Origin: SABI01 sp963678555
GTDB taxonomy: Bacteria > Spirochaetota > Spirochaetia > Sphaerochaetales > Sphaerochaetaceae
DNA: 64,000 nucleotides
Assembly: GCA_963678555.2 (NCBI GenBank)
Contig: CAXXJA010000001.1
Span: 1-64,000 of the forward strand
Reading direction: 5' to 3'
Under the pieces are notes generated by a model that ran no database searches, had not been told where the DNA came from, and saw only the letters and a list, made by a program, of their open reading frames with translations. This document shows positions 34,326 to 43,571 of this stretch, in pieces. The position numbers were made by a program, and so were the translations under genes. The stretch's first letter is position 1. Every line of letters begins with the position of its first letter.

Positions 34326-34464
34326 GGGTTCATATTACACTGTTTTTCCTTCCCGGTCGGCGGGAAAGAAAAAAAAACGATACTCATATGTACTTATCCC
34401 ATTCGAGATGTTCCCCCTGTGTGAGGGGAATTCAAAATTCAGAAACGACAAAGGAAACAAGATT

Positions 34465-35397
34465 ATGAAACGAACAGTACTGATTAGCTTGATTCTGTTA
34501 TGTACAGCGGCTGTATCTGCCGGGGGAAACAAAGACGCTGTGGAACAGCCCGCCGTTCAGGTCTCCTTCACAATAGAAGATGCAGCTGCGGACCTGGGCG
34601 TTACCTCGAACGAATTGAAAGCTGCCCTGGGCGATCCCAATGCGGGTCCTCCCGATATAGCCGGCGCCGCCGTTACACTGGGTATAGAAGAAACCATACT
34701 CCAGGCCGTCTTCAATAAAATGACCCCTCTGGAAGCGGAACATGTAGAAGTGGAGCAGTACACTCTGGTCCTGAACGGCATCGAAATTGACACCACCTAT
34801 CCTACCTGGGGCTGGGAAGATCTCCCCTCCGATGTGCAGGTCACCCGTAATCCCGTCAAGGTCTACACCGATGAAGAGGGAACAACCCACTACTATGAAT
34901 CCATCTTTGTAGGAAGCGGCAACCTCAACTGGTACCAGGCAGCTGCCCTGGCGGAAGACGCAGGCGGTTACCTTGCCTGTCTGGAAAGCGCGGGTGAGAA
35001 CGATTTCGTATTTTCCCTGATTAACGACGATATGTATTTCTGGCACTTCGAAGAGAACGGTGAGCACTACGGCATCAGCATCGGGCCCTTCCTGGGCGGT
35101 TATCAGCCCGAAGGATCTCCTGAACCGGACGGAGGGTGGATCTGGCTCTCCGGTAATGAATGGGATTATACCAACTGGGCTCAGGACCTGAACGATGGGG
35201 TAACCGATAAGGACCCCCGGAATAACACCCAGCCCAACAACTCCGGTACAGGTCAGCCCATCATGGGCTTTGGTGAAATGAATATTCCCGTCCCCACCTG
35301 GGGCGATTACATGGAAGCGGTAGGAGCCTACGGTCTTACCCGGTCTCCCGGTAAAAATTACGGATTCATTATCGAATACGAACATGATCCCCGGTAA
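34465..35397 (+). CDS. Secreted protein with C-type-lectin-like domain (310 aa)
   Basis: ATG 34465 is chosen over the longer frame start at 34324 (which overlaps the divergent AraC gene): AAAGGAAACAAGATT precedes it and a signal peptide starts there (MKRTVLISLILLCTAAVSAG). Residues about 35-85 hold two similar helical motifs (DLGVTSNELKAALG and TLGIEETILQAVF). Residues about 145-310 match a C-type-lectin fold: NWYQAAALAEDAGGYLACLE, WIWLSGNEWDYTNWA, NNTQPNN and a final YGFIIEYE strand. The expected role is binding of sugar or protein at the surface. It is divergent from the membrane AraC regulator, 139 bases apart. Confidence 0.8.
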   Translation: MKRTVLISLILLCTAAVSAGGNKDAVEQPAVQVSFTIEDAAADLGVTSNELKAALGDPNAGPPDIAGAAVTLGIEETILQAVFNKMTPLEAEHVEVEQYTLVLNGIEIDTTYPTWGWEDLPSDVQVTRNPVKVYTDEEGTTHYYESIFVGSGNLNWYQAAALAEDAGGYLACLESAGENDFVFSLINDDMYFWHFEENGEHYGISIGPFLGGYQPEGSPEPDGGWIWLSGNEWDYTNWAQDLNDGVTDKDPRNNTQPNNSGTGQPIMGFGEMNIPVPTWGDYMEAVGAYGLTRSPGKNYGFIIEYEHDPR

Positions 35398-35491
35398 AAC
35401 CCACATTCCGCACTTGTTCTAAAGAGACCCATTCGAGTGTTCAGGAGTAGTTCGAAGAGTTCTCCTATCAGGAAACATCAATAGGTATGCA

Positions 35492-35809
35492 TTGTTGATG
35501 ATTCATTCAAAGGATGTATGGGAGACTTTTGGGGTGCAGAACATGATGAGATCGGCGCCCGTAGGACTGGTTCTTGTTGCCGATCTATCACGAATGAGTT
35601 CCCCATTATGGAAAAGTCAGGAGGAAAAACGGTTCTGTGCATGGGTAGATGCCGCAATCAGTCAGAATATCTATCTCTATTGTGCGGTCTCAAACCTGGG
35701 ACCTTCTGTCTTAGCTTTAGTGGATAGAGAAACCTTGCACACAGCAATGCATGTGCAGGATCATGAGAACATCGTAGTGAAGCAGGTTGTGGTTCATTCA
35801 ATCGAATAG
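35492..35809 (+). pseudogene. 5'-truncated nitroreductase-family remnant
   Basis: The 105-residue frame carries only the C-terminal part of a SagB-type nitroreductase: SAPVGLVLVADLSRM, RFCAWVDAAISQNIYLYCAV and GPSVLALVDRETLHTAM correspond to the FMN-binding end of the fold. The N-terminal 70-100 residues, with the other flavin contacts, are missing; sequence before 35492 shows no trace of them. The ATG at 35492 has no good ribosome site. Probably a non-functional relic. Confidence 0.6.
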
Positions 35810-36039
35810 AATTCTCCTGGTATGGGGTAGAAGCATGATGCATATGTACGGTTGAGTTGACTCTTCCTGCCCTTTGATACTCATGTAATACGCATCTCAG
35901 GCTCTCCGGCGTGTACCATAGTATTGCGGTCGGATAGGTAAGCTGGAAACACCAGGGGATGAATATTGTACAGGAAGGCTGTACTCACGTCTTCCTCATC
36001 TGAACGTTCTCACAGATATCTGCTTCTGTTTACATCCAA

Positions 36040-37245
36040 TCAGTCTGCAGTGAACACAGCATAGATTGTTGATGAGTAGGACGCGGCAGGGAAACTGGTA
36101 GCCGTGATTCCGGGATGTACTATGAGTCGAATATCTCCAGTCAATACGTGATCGACGCTCTGCTGTCCATCGACAGGAGAGTACACCGTTCGATAATCCG
36201 TCGTGAACGTATTATTCATAGACGAGACCAGCACAGGAGAGATGGTGTTCCCACAGATGATAGGATCAAATAGGACAAAATAGGGAATTGAGACCGGCAC
36301 TCCTGAGACCGTCGAAGTAAAGGTGAAATCTGTTGACGTGCCGCTCGAGTCGGCATAGAAGCCGACACTTCCCGATGTTTCAGAAGAATTATACGAGACA
36401 TGCCCTGCAAGATAGCTGTTTGTAAGGGTGCTTTTCCCCATGAGGTCGGTAAAAGGGATCATTTCAGGGGCGATACGTTGCATACCGAAAGAATACGTAT
36501 CCGGGTTCATTGTGTTGCTGCCCGTCCTCACGTATCCTTCAATGACCAGATTCTTATCGATCCCATTCCCGACAATATGTACTGAGGAGTCATAGTATCC
36601 TCGGACTCTCCTTCTTGAGATGTTGTATTCTTGTGTGGTCCTCAGAACAGTTACATCAATCCATAGATATGCGTACGGGTATCTATAGAAGAAGCCATTG
36701 CTTCCATCGAAGATCCCGGCATTACCCTGTGCATCATATCCTGCCTCTCCTGTTTGAACAGTTTCATCGCCTGCACCAACTGGAATATGTATCTGTTCTC
36801 CCGGACTTTCAATAATGATGTTTGCTCCGGTGAAATCGCTGGTTCCTCCCGTATGCAACTGTCCCTTTATTCTGAAGAGTAATACATATTCTTTCCATGA
36901 ATTGAGATCATTTGTACCCGAGGAATTGATATGGAAGTAATAAAATCTTCCATTATTCCAGGTGCTGGGTGAAGGATGAAGAGTTGTCACAGTGAGGTCG
37001 ATGGGATCGCCGCGATAGACATAGCGTCCCAGGAATCCATCGGTCGACCAGTATTCCCCGTATGTATAGTTCTGGATCTGGTAGGGGTTCACTTCAGGGT
37101 TGCTTGAAGAATGATTTGCATCAAGCTCTAATCCGGTCAGAGATCCTGTTACGATCTCAAATAGGAGGGAATTTGCTAGTATTGCCGTAATACTCCATAC
37201 AGTGAAGAGCAACAATGCTATGACACGATGATTTCTCATAGCCAT
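36040..37245 (-). CDS. Secreted protein of unknown function (401 aa)
   Basis: ATG 37245 (MAMRNHRV) has AGGATGGT just upstream; ATG 37239 is an alternative. A signal peptide (RVIALLLFTVWSITAILANS) is clear. The mature part is rich in Tyr, Ser, Thr, Asn and Gly with alternating beta strands (YTYGEYWSTDGFLGRYVYRG, SVGFYADSSGTSTDFTFTST) and no Cys-rich or catalytic motif except single Cys. It could be an outer-membrane or extracellular beta protein, but no family is recognised. It stands alone, with non-coding DNA on both sides. Confidence 0.65.
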   Translation of the reverse strand: MAMRNHRVIALLLFTVWSITAILANSLLFEIVTGSLTGLELDANHSSSNPEVNPYQIQNYTYGEYWSTDGFLGRYVYRGDPIDLTVTTLHPSPSTWNNGRFYYFHINSSGTNDLNSWKEYVLLFRIKGQLHTGGTSDFTGANIIIESPGEQIHIPVGAGDETVQTGEAGYDAQGNAGIFDGSNGFFYRYPYAYLWIDVTVLRTTQEYNISRRRVRGYYDSSVHIVGNGIDKNLVIEGYVRTGSNTMNPDTYSFGMQRIAPEMIPFTDLMGKSTLTNSYLAGHVSYNSSETSGSVGFYADSSGTSTDFTFTSTVSGVPVSIPYFVLFDPIICGNTISPVLVSSMNNTFTTDYRTVYSPVDGQQSVDHVLTGDIRLIVHPGITATSFPAASYSSTIYAVFTAD

Positions 37246-37875
37246 ACCATCCTATTCAGATTTCGTTGAGATCATATTTTGAATTACGTATTCACATGTC
37301 ATATGTAATAGTAATATATGGATGCAAAAATATCAATATCTGGATAGTGTTTAAGAAAATGTTCTTCGATATGACATATGATTGTCTCTGGTTTATCCTG
37401 ACCTCTCTTGGAATGATATCTGATGGTTTCATGTTCCTGTTCGGGGTGTGCCTCAGGTGTATCGGTTCCTCAGGAGGAGTATTCGATGTGAGAGTGGGTG
37501 TGGTCCTGTGAAGGGTAAGTCTCCACGGTGATGACGGGGCTTGGCTGAGACACGTTTCCTGGTGTGCTGTGCACAGGACCAGGATGTGAGTGATGGGTGT
37601 GCGAGGTGAAGCTGCGTTGGAATCGGCAACTCCCGGGTATTCAGTGTTTACCTCAATCGATATCCCGGTGTCGTTTCTTCATGAACTTCCCCGGTTGCTG
37701 TAAGCTGGTGTATTACAGGGGCTCTCACCAACCGGGGATCTGGAACACATCGGTTTTGACACCACAACCGGGGAACGGGAAACAGTTGTTCACACCAACG
37801 ATTATCTTCTCATGTTCCAATACCTAAGGGATGTTGTATTCTCTCGAGGGGCAGACGGACCGTTACGTTGGTCGT
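37246..37875. other. Non-coding region with a branched inverted repeat
   Basis: No supported gene. At 37689-37737 CCCCGGTTG pairs with CAACCGGGG; inside the loop CTGTAA (37698-37703) pairs with TTACAG (37713-37718). A second CAACCGGGG at 37765-37773 offers an alternative partner for the left arm, as in a switchable RNA. The region lies downstream of the hydroxylase operon and upstream of the secreted protein's start, so it could be part of a 3' end or a leader. Confidence 0.4.
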
Positions 37876-38370
37876 CTACACTGTTTCCTGCTTTTCTGCT
37901 ATCCGCTTCTTCTGTGTCTTCTCGATGGCATCCACTATCTTTTCGTACCCTGTGCATCGGCAGAGGTTCCCAGATATCTGCCTTCTGATCTCCTCTCTGG
38001 TGGAGGGGTTATCCTTATTGATGATGGGTATCGAGGACATGATGAAGCCGGGAGTGCAGAATCCGCACTGGATTGCTCCTTCATCGATGAAGGCCTGTTG
38101 GATGTCGCTTATGGTTCCCTTCACATCGCTGAGTCCTTCCAGGGTCATGACGTCTTTTCCATCGGCCCAGATGGCAAGATAAATGCAGGAGTTGAACGGC
38201 AGTCCGTTGATGAGTACGGTGCAGGCTCCGCATTCACCGACATCGCAGCCATGTTTCACGCTGTCGAGTCCTGCATTTCCTCGGAGCATGTCGAGCAGCG
38301 ATTCGCGTACATCGATGAAGTATTCCCGTTTCTTTCCGTTCACTGTGCAGGTGATAGCTTTCTTAGCCAT
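37876..38370 (-). CDS. xdhC: Molybdenum hydroxylase 2Fe-2S subunit (164 aa)
   Basis: ATG 38370 is chosen over the frame start at 38421: GGGAGGAAC lies upstream and the ferredoxin domain begins there (MAKKAITCTVNGKKREYFID). Plant-type 2Fe-2S ligands are Cys42, Cys47, Cys50 and Cys62 (GCDVGECGACTVLINGLPF). The second cluster is bound by Cys102, Cys105, Cys137 and Cys139 (QCGFCTPGF and NLCRCTGYE). This is the small electron-transfer subunit of xanthine dehydrogenase-type enzymes. It overlaps the FAD-subunit stop by eight bases. The symbol follows E. coli-type naming and the exact substrate is open. Confidence 0.9.
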   Translation of the reverse strand: MAKKAITCTVNGKKREYFIDVRESLLDMLRGNAGLDSVKHGCDVGECGACTVLINGLPFNSCIYLAIWADGKDVMTLEGLSDVKGTISDIQQAFIDEGAIQCGFCTPGFIMSSIPIINKDNPSTREEIRRQISGNLCRCTGYEKIVDAIEKTQKKRIAEKQETV

Positions 38371-39250
38371 GTATTGTTCCTCCCGCTTTTTCAATCGATG
38401 CGACGGTTGCCCTACGGGCAAGCTCTTTCACCAGATGGAGCCGGAACTCCTTGGAAGCCCTCCAGCTGGTTCGTGGTCTCACATCCGCTTCCACGTTCGC
38501 CGTGATGATGTCCAGTAGATGTGCATCCACTGCATGGCCATTGGCGGCCTTCTCTGCGGTGACTGCACGTATCGGAGTGGGGGCAGCGACTCCAAATGCG
38601 ATTCGTATTCGTTCGATGTGTTTCTTGTCCCCGGTGAGTTTCACATTCACCGAACACCCCAGGGTGGCGATATCCATCGCTTTTCTCTTCGCATATTTTA
38701 TGTAATGTCCGTAGGTCTGATCCCAGCTTTCTTTCGGGATGCGTATCGCGGTGAGGATCTCTTCCGGTTTCAGGTCGACTTTTCCCGGTCCCACGTTGAA
38801 TTCGGCGTAGGGAAGGTTCCTTACTCCATCGGCACTTGAGAGTTCGAGGATCGCATCGTAGGCTTTGAGTGTGGTTGCCGAATCGGCACTGGTCACTCCA
38901 TTGCAGATGTTTCCACCAATGGTCCCGATATTCCGTATCTGAGGTCCTCCTATCTGATCCACAGCATCACCAAGAACCGGGACATGTTGTTTGATCAGTG
39001 GATGCATGGTGATGCCGGTGAAGCTTGTGAGGGGACGGATGAGCAATTCCCCATTGTCCTGGATATAGACTCCCCGTAGGTCATCCAGCATATAGATGCT
39101 GATGAGGTCGCATCCGGCGAGTTTGCCTTCGCGCAACTTGATGAGAATATCGCTTCCTCCTGCAAGCAGCAATGCTTCGGGGTGGGCTTTCTTCAAGGTC
39201 AGGGCTTCTTCCACGGTTTTCGGTTCGTAGAGTGTATTGAAATCGTACAT
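38363..39250 (-). CDS. xdhB: Molybdenum hydroxylase FAD subunit (295 aa)
   Basis: ATG 39250 follows AAAGGGAG. The N-terminal FAD_binding_5 domain shows EALTLKKAHPEALLLAGGSD and ILIKLREGK; the flavin loop is RNIGTIGGNICNGVTSADSA. The C-terminal CO-deh-flav_C domain is at about 175-285 (KAMDIATLGCSVNVKLTGDK, IRIAFGVAAPTPIRA). It passes electrons from the iron-sulfur subunit to NAD. It lies between the large (16 bases upstream) and small subunit genes. Confidence 0.9.
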   Translation of the reverse strand: MYDFNTLYEPKTVEEALTLKKAHPEALLLAGGSDILIKLREGKLAGCDLISIYMLDDLRGVYIQDNGELLIRPLTSFTGITMHPLIKQHVPVLGDAVDQIGGPQIRNIGTIGGNICNGVTSADSATTLKAYDAILELSSADGVRNLPYAEFNVGPGKVDLKPEEILTAIRIPKESWDQTYGHYIKYAKRKAMDIATLGCSVNVKLTGDKKHIERIRIAFGVAAPTPIRAVTAEKAANGHAVDAHLLDIITANVEADVRPRTSWRASKEFRLHLVKELARRATVASIEKAGGTIHG

Positions 39251-39266
39251 CTTGATCTCCCTTTAA

Positions 39267-41552
39267 TTATATGAGTCCCGCTTGTTCGAATGCGAAGAAT
39301 AGTTTCTCGGGATGCAATGGGATCGAATCGACCGCCACACCGGTCGCGTTGAGCAATGCATTTCTGAGTGCCGGGGCTACAGGTATGGTCGGTGGTTCTC
39401 CCAGGGACTTGTTTCCGTACGGTCCTGTGGGATCGTTGGTTTCCACGAATTGTGCGTGAAGTTCCGGAGTGTCGATCGCAGTCATCAACTTGTAATCGAG
39501 CAGGTTCCCGTTCAACATCCTTCCAGTCTTCGGGTCGAACAGCAGGTATTCGGTGAGTCCATAGCCAAGTCCCATGCTCATTCCTCCATGTACCTGGCCT
39601 TCCGCTGTCTGGTGGTTGATGATGGTTCCCGAGTCGTGGACATTGATGATGTCGAGAACTTTGATCTGGCACATCGGGATATCGACTTCGATTTCCGTAA
39701 AGCAGACTCCGAAGGAATAGGTGTTGTCGGAACAGTGGTGAGTCTCCTCGGCTGCGATGTGGTTGGAGTGGGTGAGGCTGTAACATGCTTCCAGAGCGAC
39801 ATCGGCGACCGATAACAACGGTTCGTTCTTGTGTATGTGGGTGATCTGGTTCTCCTTGATATCGAGGTCCCATGCATCCTTGTCGAGCATGGTGGCTGCG
39901 AATTCGAGGATTTTCCTTTTCAGTGATTCTGCGGTTTTCTTTACCGCAAGTCCAGAGACATAGGTTTGTCGTGAAGCATACGCTCCGGTATCGTAAGGGG
40001 TCACATCGGTGTCTTGTTTGCTGATGATATGGATTTTATCGGTAGTGAACCCCGTGGTTTCGGCTGCCATCATGGTGAATACGGTGTCGGCCCCCTGGCC
40101 GATTTCGGTGGCGCCCATCTGAAGCTGGGCCGATCCGTCCTGATTCAGTACCATCCTGCAAGCCGCGGTTTCGAGGCTGATGGGGTAGACTCCGGTTTTG
40201 TAACTGAAGATCGCCATTCCGACACCTTTCCTTACAGGTCCACTCTGGTTGGCATACGCTAGTCTCTTTCTGCTGTAGTCGAGATAGGCGTCTCCTTTGT
40301 CGATGCATTCTTCCAGTCCAGTGGAATGGCAGGTGATGGTGGTCACCGGATCGACGAAGCCGAGCTTCATCATGTTTCTCTTTCTGAACTCTATAGGGTC
40401 GAATCCGGTATTCGCGATGATGTCGTCGACATGTGATTCGAGTGCGAAGCCGATTTGAGGTATGCCGTAGGCTCTCATCGCGCCCGCTGTGGGTAGATTT
40501 GTATAGACGGTATAGGCGTTGCCCTTGATGGCTCCCACCGGGTACATCATGCGAAATCCGTTGACTGCGTTGGCAACCAGTGCATGGGCATGGGAGGCGT
40601 AGGCTCCCTGGTTGGAATAGGCGTCTATGGAACGGGCTACGAAATTTCCTTCCTTGTCCACGTAGGAGACGATATGAAATTTCATCGCATGACGTGTCCT
40701 CGTGCAGTTGAAAGTCTCTTCCCTGGTATATTCGAGTTTGACTGTGCGGCCACCTACGCGAGTGGTCAAAAAGGCGTTCAAAGGTTCAGTGAGGGCATCC
40801 TGTTTGTTTCCGAATCCTCCACCGATGTAGGGTTTGATGATCCGTATGTCGCCGAATCCGGTTCCAAGCGCCTGGGAACATACCCGCCTTACGATATGGG
40901 GGATCTGAGTTGAACTGACCACGACGATCTTGCCAGCCTCCATATAGGCGAAGCTTATGGCATTCTCAATGTGGCAATGGGAGACTATCGGGGTTTCGTA
41001 GTCCCCTTCTGTCTTGATGAGGTCGGGCCTCTGGCTTGCTTCATCGAATGAACCGATTTCATAGGTGGAGTGAACCAACACATTGTCGGGCCGTTCCTCG
41101 TGGATTGCCATGGCACCCGGTTCCATCGCCGATTCGACTGAGAGAATGGGCATGTATTCTTCATAGGTCACTTTGATCTTTCGGAGCGCCTCCGCGGCCG
41201 ACAGTTCGTCTTCCGCAATGACTGCGGCGATGTCGTCTCCATAAAAACGTACTCGTGTGTTGAGGAGCTTTCTGTCGGCGATGTCCTGATGTTTCTTCTC
41301 CGTCGACCACGGGTGTCCTGCGGTAGGGAATTGGATGTCGGGTACATCGAAGCAGGTGACTATGTCGATTACTCCGGCAACCTTCCAGGCTTCACTGAGG
41401 TCGAAGGATTGCACCAGACCATTGGCGATGGTGCTGTGCAGGACCTTCGCCACCAGGGTGTTGGGTCCCAACAGGTCCTCGGTATATTTCGCCTTACCGG
41501 TGACCTTCTCTTTGGCATCAACTCTTTCTAAGGGTGTTCCGACTATCCGCAT
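39267..41552 (-). CDS. xdhA: Molybdenum hydroxylase catalytic subunit (761 aa)
   Basis: ATG 41552. The protein has the two-domain layout of Ald_Xan_dh_C (about 15-125) and Mo-cofactor-binding (about 140-740): VDAKEKVTGKAKYTEDL, YIGGGFGNKQDALTEP, GAMRAYGIPQIGFALE, MGATEIGQGADTVF and the catalytic Glu in KSLGEPPTIPVAPALRNA. The order large-FAD-FeS is that of xdhABC. The reaction is likely hydroxylation of a purine or related N-heterocycle. No genes for cofactor sulfuration or insertion (XdhC-type chaperone in other nomenclatures) are in this window. The upstream 200 bases are free of genes and may hold the promoter. Confidence 0.9.
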   Translation of the reverse strand: MRIVGTPLERVDAKEKVTGKAKYTEDLLGPNTLVAKVLHSTIANGLVQSFDLSEAWKVAGVIDIVTCFDVPDIQFPTAGHPWSTEKKHQDIADRKLLNTRVRFYGDDIAAVIAEDELSAAEALRKIKVTYEEYMPILSVESAMEPGAMAIHEERPDNVLVHSTYEIGSFDEASQRPDLIKTEGDYETPIVSHCHIENAISFAYMEAGKIVVVSSTQIPHIVRRVCSQALGTGFGDIRIIKPYIGGGFGNKQDALTEPLNAFLTTRVGGRTVKLEYTREETFNCTRTRHAMKFHIVSYVDKEGNFVARSIDAYSNQGAYASHAHALVANAVNGFRMMYPVGAIKGNAYTVYTNLPTAGAMRAYGIPQIGFALESHVDDIIANTGFDPIEFRKRNMMKLGFVDPVTTITCHSTGLEECIDKGDAYLDYSRKRLAYANQSGPVRKGVGMAIFSYKTGVYPISLETAACRMVLNQDGSAQLQMGATEIGQGADTVFTMMAAETTGFTTDKIHIISKQDTDVTPYDTGAYASRQTYVSGLAVKKTAESLKRKILEFAATMLDKDAWDLDIKENQITHIHKNEPLLSVADVALEACYSLTHSNHIAAEETHHCSDNTYSFGVCFTEIEVDIPMCQIKVLDIINVHDSGTIINHQTAEGQVHGGMSMGLGYGLTEYLLFDPKTGRMLNGNLLDYKLMTAIDTPELHAQFVETNDPTGPYGNKSLGEPPTIPVAPALRNALLNATGVAVDSIPLHPEKLFFAFEQAGLI

Positions 41553-41849
41553 AGCCCCTCCTTGTATTTAGTTCGGTCAGTGATTCCTTCTATGGTACCC
41601 ATATTCCCTTCCGGTGACAATATCTGTGGGAAGTGCTGCTGAGTAGGTACTTCATGCAGGGTCTGCGGATGTGTTTTCACAGGCCCTCATCCGCACATTT
41701 CATATTACAACAAAATGCAACAAATTCAAGGATTTTTCTTGGCTATCATTATGAAAAAGGCGTTAACCAATCCTAGGGACTTTCATCGGTGAGCAAGATG
41801 GTCCACCCATCATCCAAAGGATGCCATGATCTGACCGGCATGGTATCGT

Positions 41850-42117
41850 CCTCGTCGTAGGTGATGACCAACTGTGGTTCCCCGGTACTGCCATGAACCC
41901 CCGCTACCTTCATAGAATCTGTCCACTCACTCAGGGAATTCTACCAGCTGGATGAGAGCACCGTGGTGGCAGACCGGGGAAGTAGAAAACTATAGAGGTC
42001 CCGGTGAGAGTTCACCTGACCTGGTCTCGCACACGTGGTCTCAAGGATGCTGATGACCGCCAGAGGATTCTTGATCGTCTTGAGAAACAGCGTGCTAAGG
42101 AACTGTTAAAAAATAAT
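41850..42117 (+). pseudogene. IS1634-like transposase fragment (central part)
   Basis: Short plus-strand stretches read WFPGTAM, then TFIESVHSLREF-YQLDESTVVADRG (41905-41980, in pieces) and TRGLKDADDRQRILDRLEKQ (42028-42087). They match the central region of IS1634-type transposases (FPGN, VVADRG, and the basic helix that follows) but are broken by frameshifts and a stop at about 41994. The ISAzo13-type element cuts it at about 42104. A second fragment of the same family lies at 47446-47930. The preceding stretch 41553-41849 holds nothing else. Confidence 0.55.
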
Positions 42118-43489
42118 TCACGAAAAATATTCAGAAGGAGAAATGAAATAATTCCATTCACCATGAAATGTATTCTTGGTAATATTCAGCTCTGCCAGTT
42201 GGTCATCTGTAACTTTTAGCCCCTTCTCATAGGCTCTTTTATCAACTCCGCATTGCACATACAAACCATTTCTTGTAGTCGTGCTGCTGATCAGTTGAAT
42301 TATGACTGCCAGAGAAATCAACGGTTTTCCTGGCCAGTTCTTGCTGATATGACTGAACAGCCGATGCTCAATCTTGTTCCACTTTGAAGTTCCAGGAGGT
42401 ACGTGGGACACGTGTATTTCCAGACCTGTTTCATGAGCAAGTTCCTGGAGTGATGTTTTCCACATCCGATTTCGACTCCCGTTACTTCCCCCGCCATCAG
42501 CGGTTATATAAAGCTTTGTTGCTCCTAAATATTTCTGACAGCCCATTTCATTCCACCAGGAACGGATACTCTGTGCTACAAACTTTGCCGTGTTAGCACA
42601 GATGCCAACACTGATATATCCTTCATCGCTCCCCACATCATAGATGCTATGGGGTACCGTTTTCCCTCGTTCAGGCAGGGGAAAATCGTGATCAAGAACT
42701 TCAAGTGGATCGCCTTTCTTTCTATACTCAATTCCCTGGTTCTTGAAGTTTCCAACAAACTCTTTTTTCTTCGCATCCACCGAGATAACCGGCTGTCCAG
42801 CTGCTAAAAACTCAGTTGACATCGCATTTATATGCTTAAACTGTGCATCTCTATCTATGTTAGGGGCACCCACCTGCAGACTTTTCTTGTTCATCTGCAG
42901 ACTGTAGCCTAACTGTTCAAGCAGTTGCCCTACTTTTACATGACTGATTGCAAAACCTTGCTCGTTCAGTTCATCCTGCAGGTTTCTTAATGATTTTGTG
43001 GTCCACTTCAGCGGATTCTCCGGATTTCCAACTGTCGTATCAGTAACCAGATTTTCTAATGCCTTCAGCAGTTCCGGATTGTGGGATGTGAGACTTCTTC
43101 TCCCCCCTCCGGCATTTCTAATCCTTACTCCATTTTCTCTAATAGGACGGGATGCAGGATCTGATACGAGTCCTTCAGACTCCTTTATACCCAAGGTGAT
43201 AGTGGCTCGAGAGGCACCAGTAAATCTGCTGATTTCAGAGATTCCTCCCCGACCCAGACTCATAGCTTCTAAGCCAAGATACTTGCGTCTTTGGCTTTCG
43301 GTTAACAGTGGGAGCATTTTGGAAAGTCTCATCTTTACTGATTCATCTATCATAGATGAATCGTATCATATCACACCTTCGCTAATCAATATATGTATAA
43401 GTTATTAATTAACAAAACCTTGGCGGGTTTGACGAGAGGGGGCTTCGTAAAAGGGTGTTTTTCGAGGTGCCTTTAAGAAATAATTAACA
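42104..43489 (-). mobile_element. ISAzo13-type insertion sequence
   Basis: The single transposase gene (42118-43353) is bounded by candidate tips TGTTAA (42104-42109) and TTAACA (43484-43489) with AT-rich continuation on both sides. No clear target duplication is seen, so the ends are provisional. It lies inside an older IS1634 remnant and 22 bases before the cstA promoter. Confidence 0.6.
42118..43353 (-). CDS. ISAzo13-family transposase (411 aa)
   Basis: ATG 43353 (MIDESVKMRLSKMLPLLTES). Residues about 15-60 hold a helix-turn-helix (RRKYLGLEAMSLGRGGISEI and SRFTGASRATITLGI). The DDE core is well preserved: QPVISVDAKKKEFVGNFKNQ, KLYITADGGGSNGSRNRMWK and HVSHVPPGTSKWNKIEHRLF, all diagnostic of the ISAzo13 (Rhodopirellula-type) family. 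The frame is intact and full length, so it may be active. It belongs to the mobile element 42104-43489. Confidence 0.88.
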   Translation of the reverse strand: MIDESVKMRLSKMLPLLTESQRRKYLGLEAMSLGRGGISEISRFTGASRATITLGIKESEGLVSDPASRPIRENGVRIRNAGGGRRSLTSHNPELLKALENLVTDTTVGNPENPLKWTTKSLRNLQDELNEQGFAISHVKVGQLLEQLGYSLQMNKKSLQVGAPNIDRDAQFKHINAMSTEFLAAGQPVISVDAKKKEFVGNFKNQGIEYRKKGDPLEVLDHDFPLPERGKTVPHSIYDVGSDEGYISVGICANTAKFVAQSIRSWWNEMGCQKYLGATKLYITADGGGSNGSRNRMWKTSLQELAHETGLEIHVSHVPPGTSKWNKIEHRLFSHISKNWPGKPLISLAVIIQLISSTTTRNGLYVQCGVDKRAYEKGLKVTDDQLAELNITKNTFHGEWNYFISPSEYFS

Positions 43490-43510
43490 ATTTGTGCAGT
43501 GAAATAATCC

Positions 43511-43539
43511 TTGACTAATAAGAAAGATAGTAATTTAAT
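43511..43539 (+). promoter_or_regulatory. Promoter of the cstA operon
   Basis: TTGACT (43511-43516) and TTTAAT (43534-43539) are 17 bases apart; a good ribosome site (GGAGG, 43560-43564) precedes the ATG at 43572. It lies just outside the insertion sequence, so it is probably the operon's own. Confidence 0.6.
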
Positions 43540-43571
43540 GAAACTATAACTTTATTTCTGGAGGTTACCAC

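Noticed and set aside
34498..35406. 302-codon minus-strand frame opposite the lectin-like gene
   Set aside because: Glycine/valine-rich antisense shadow; the plus frame has a signal peptide and C-type lectin motifs.
37597..37827. 76-codon frame before the hydroxylase operon
   Set aside because: No ribosome site, no family, and it runs through the inverted repeats.
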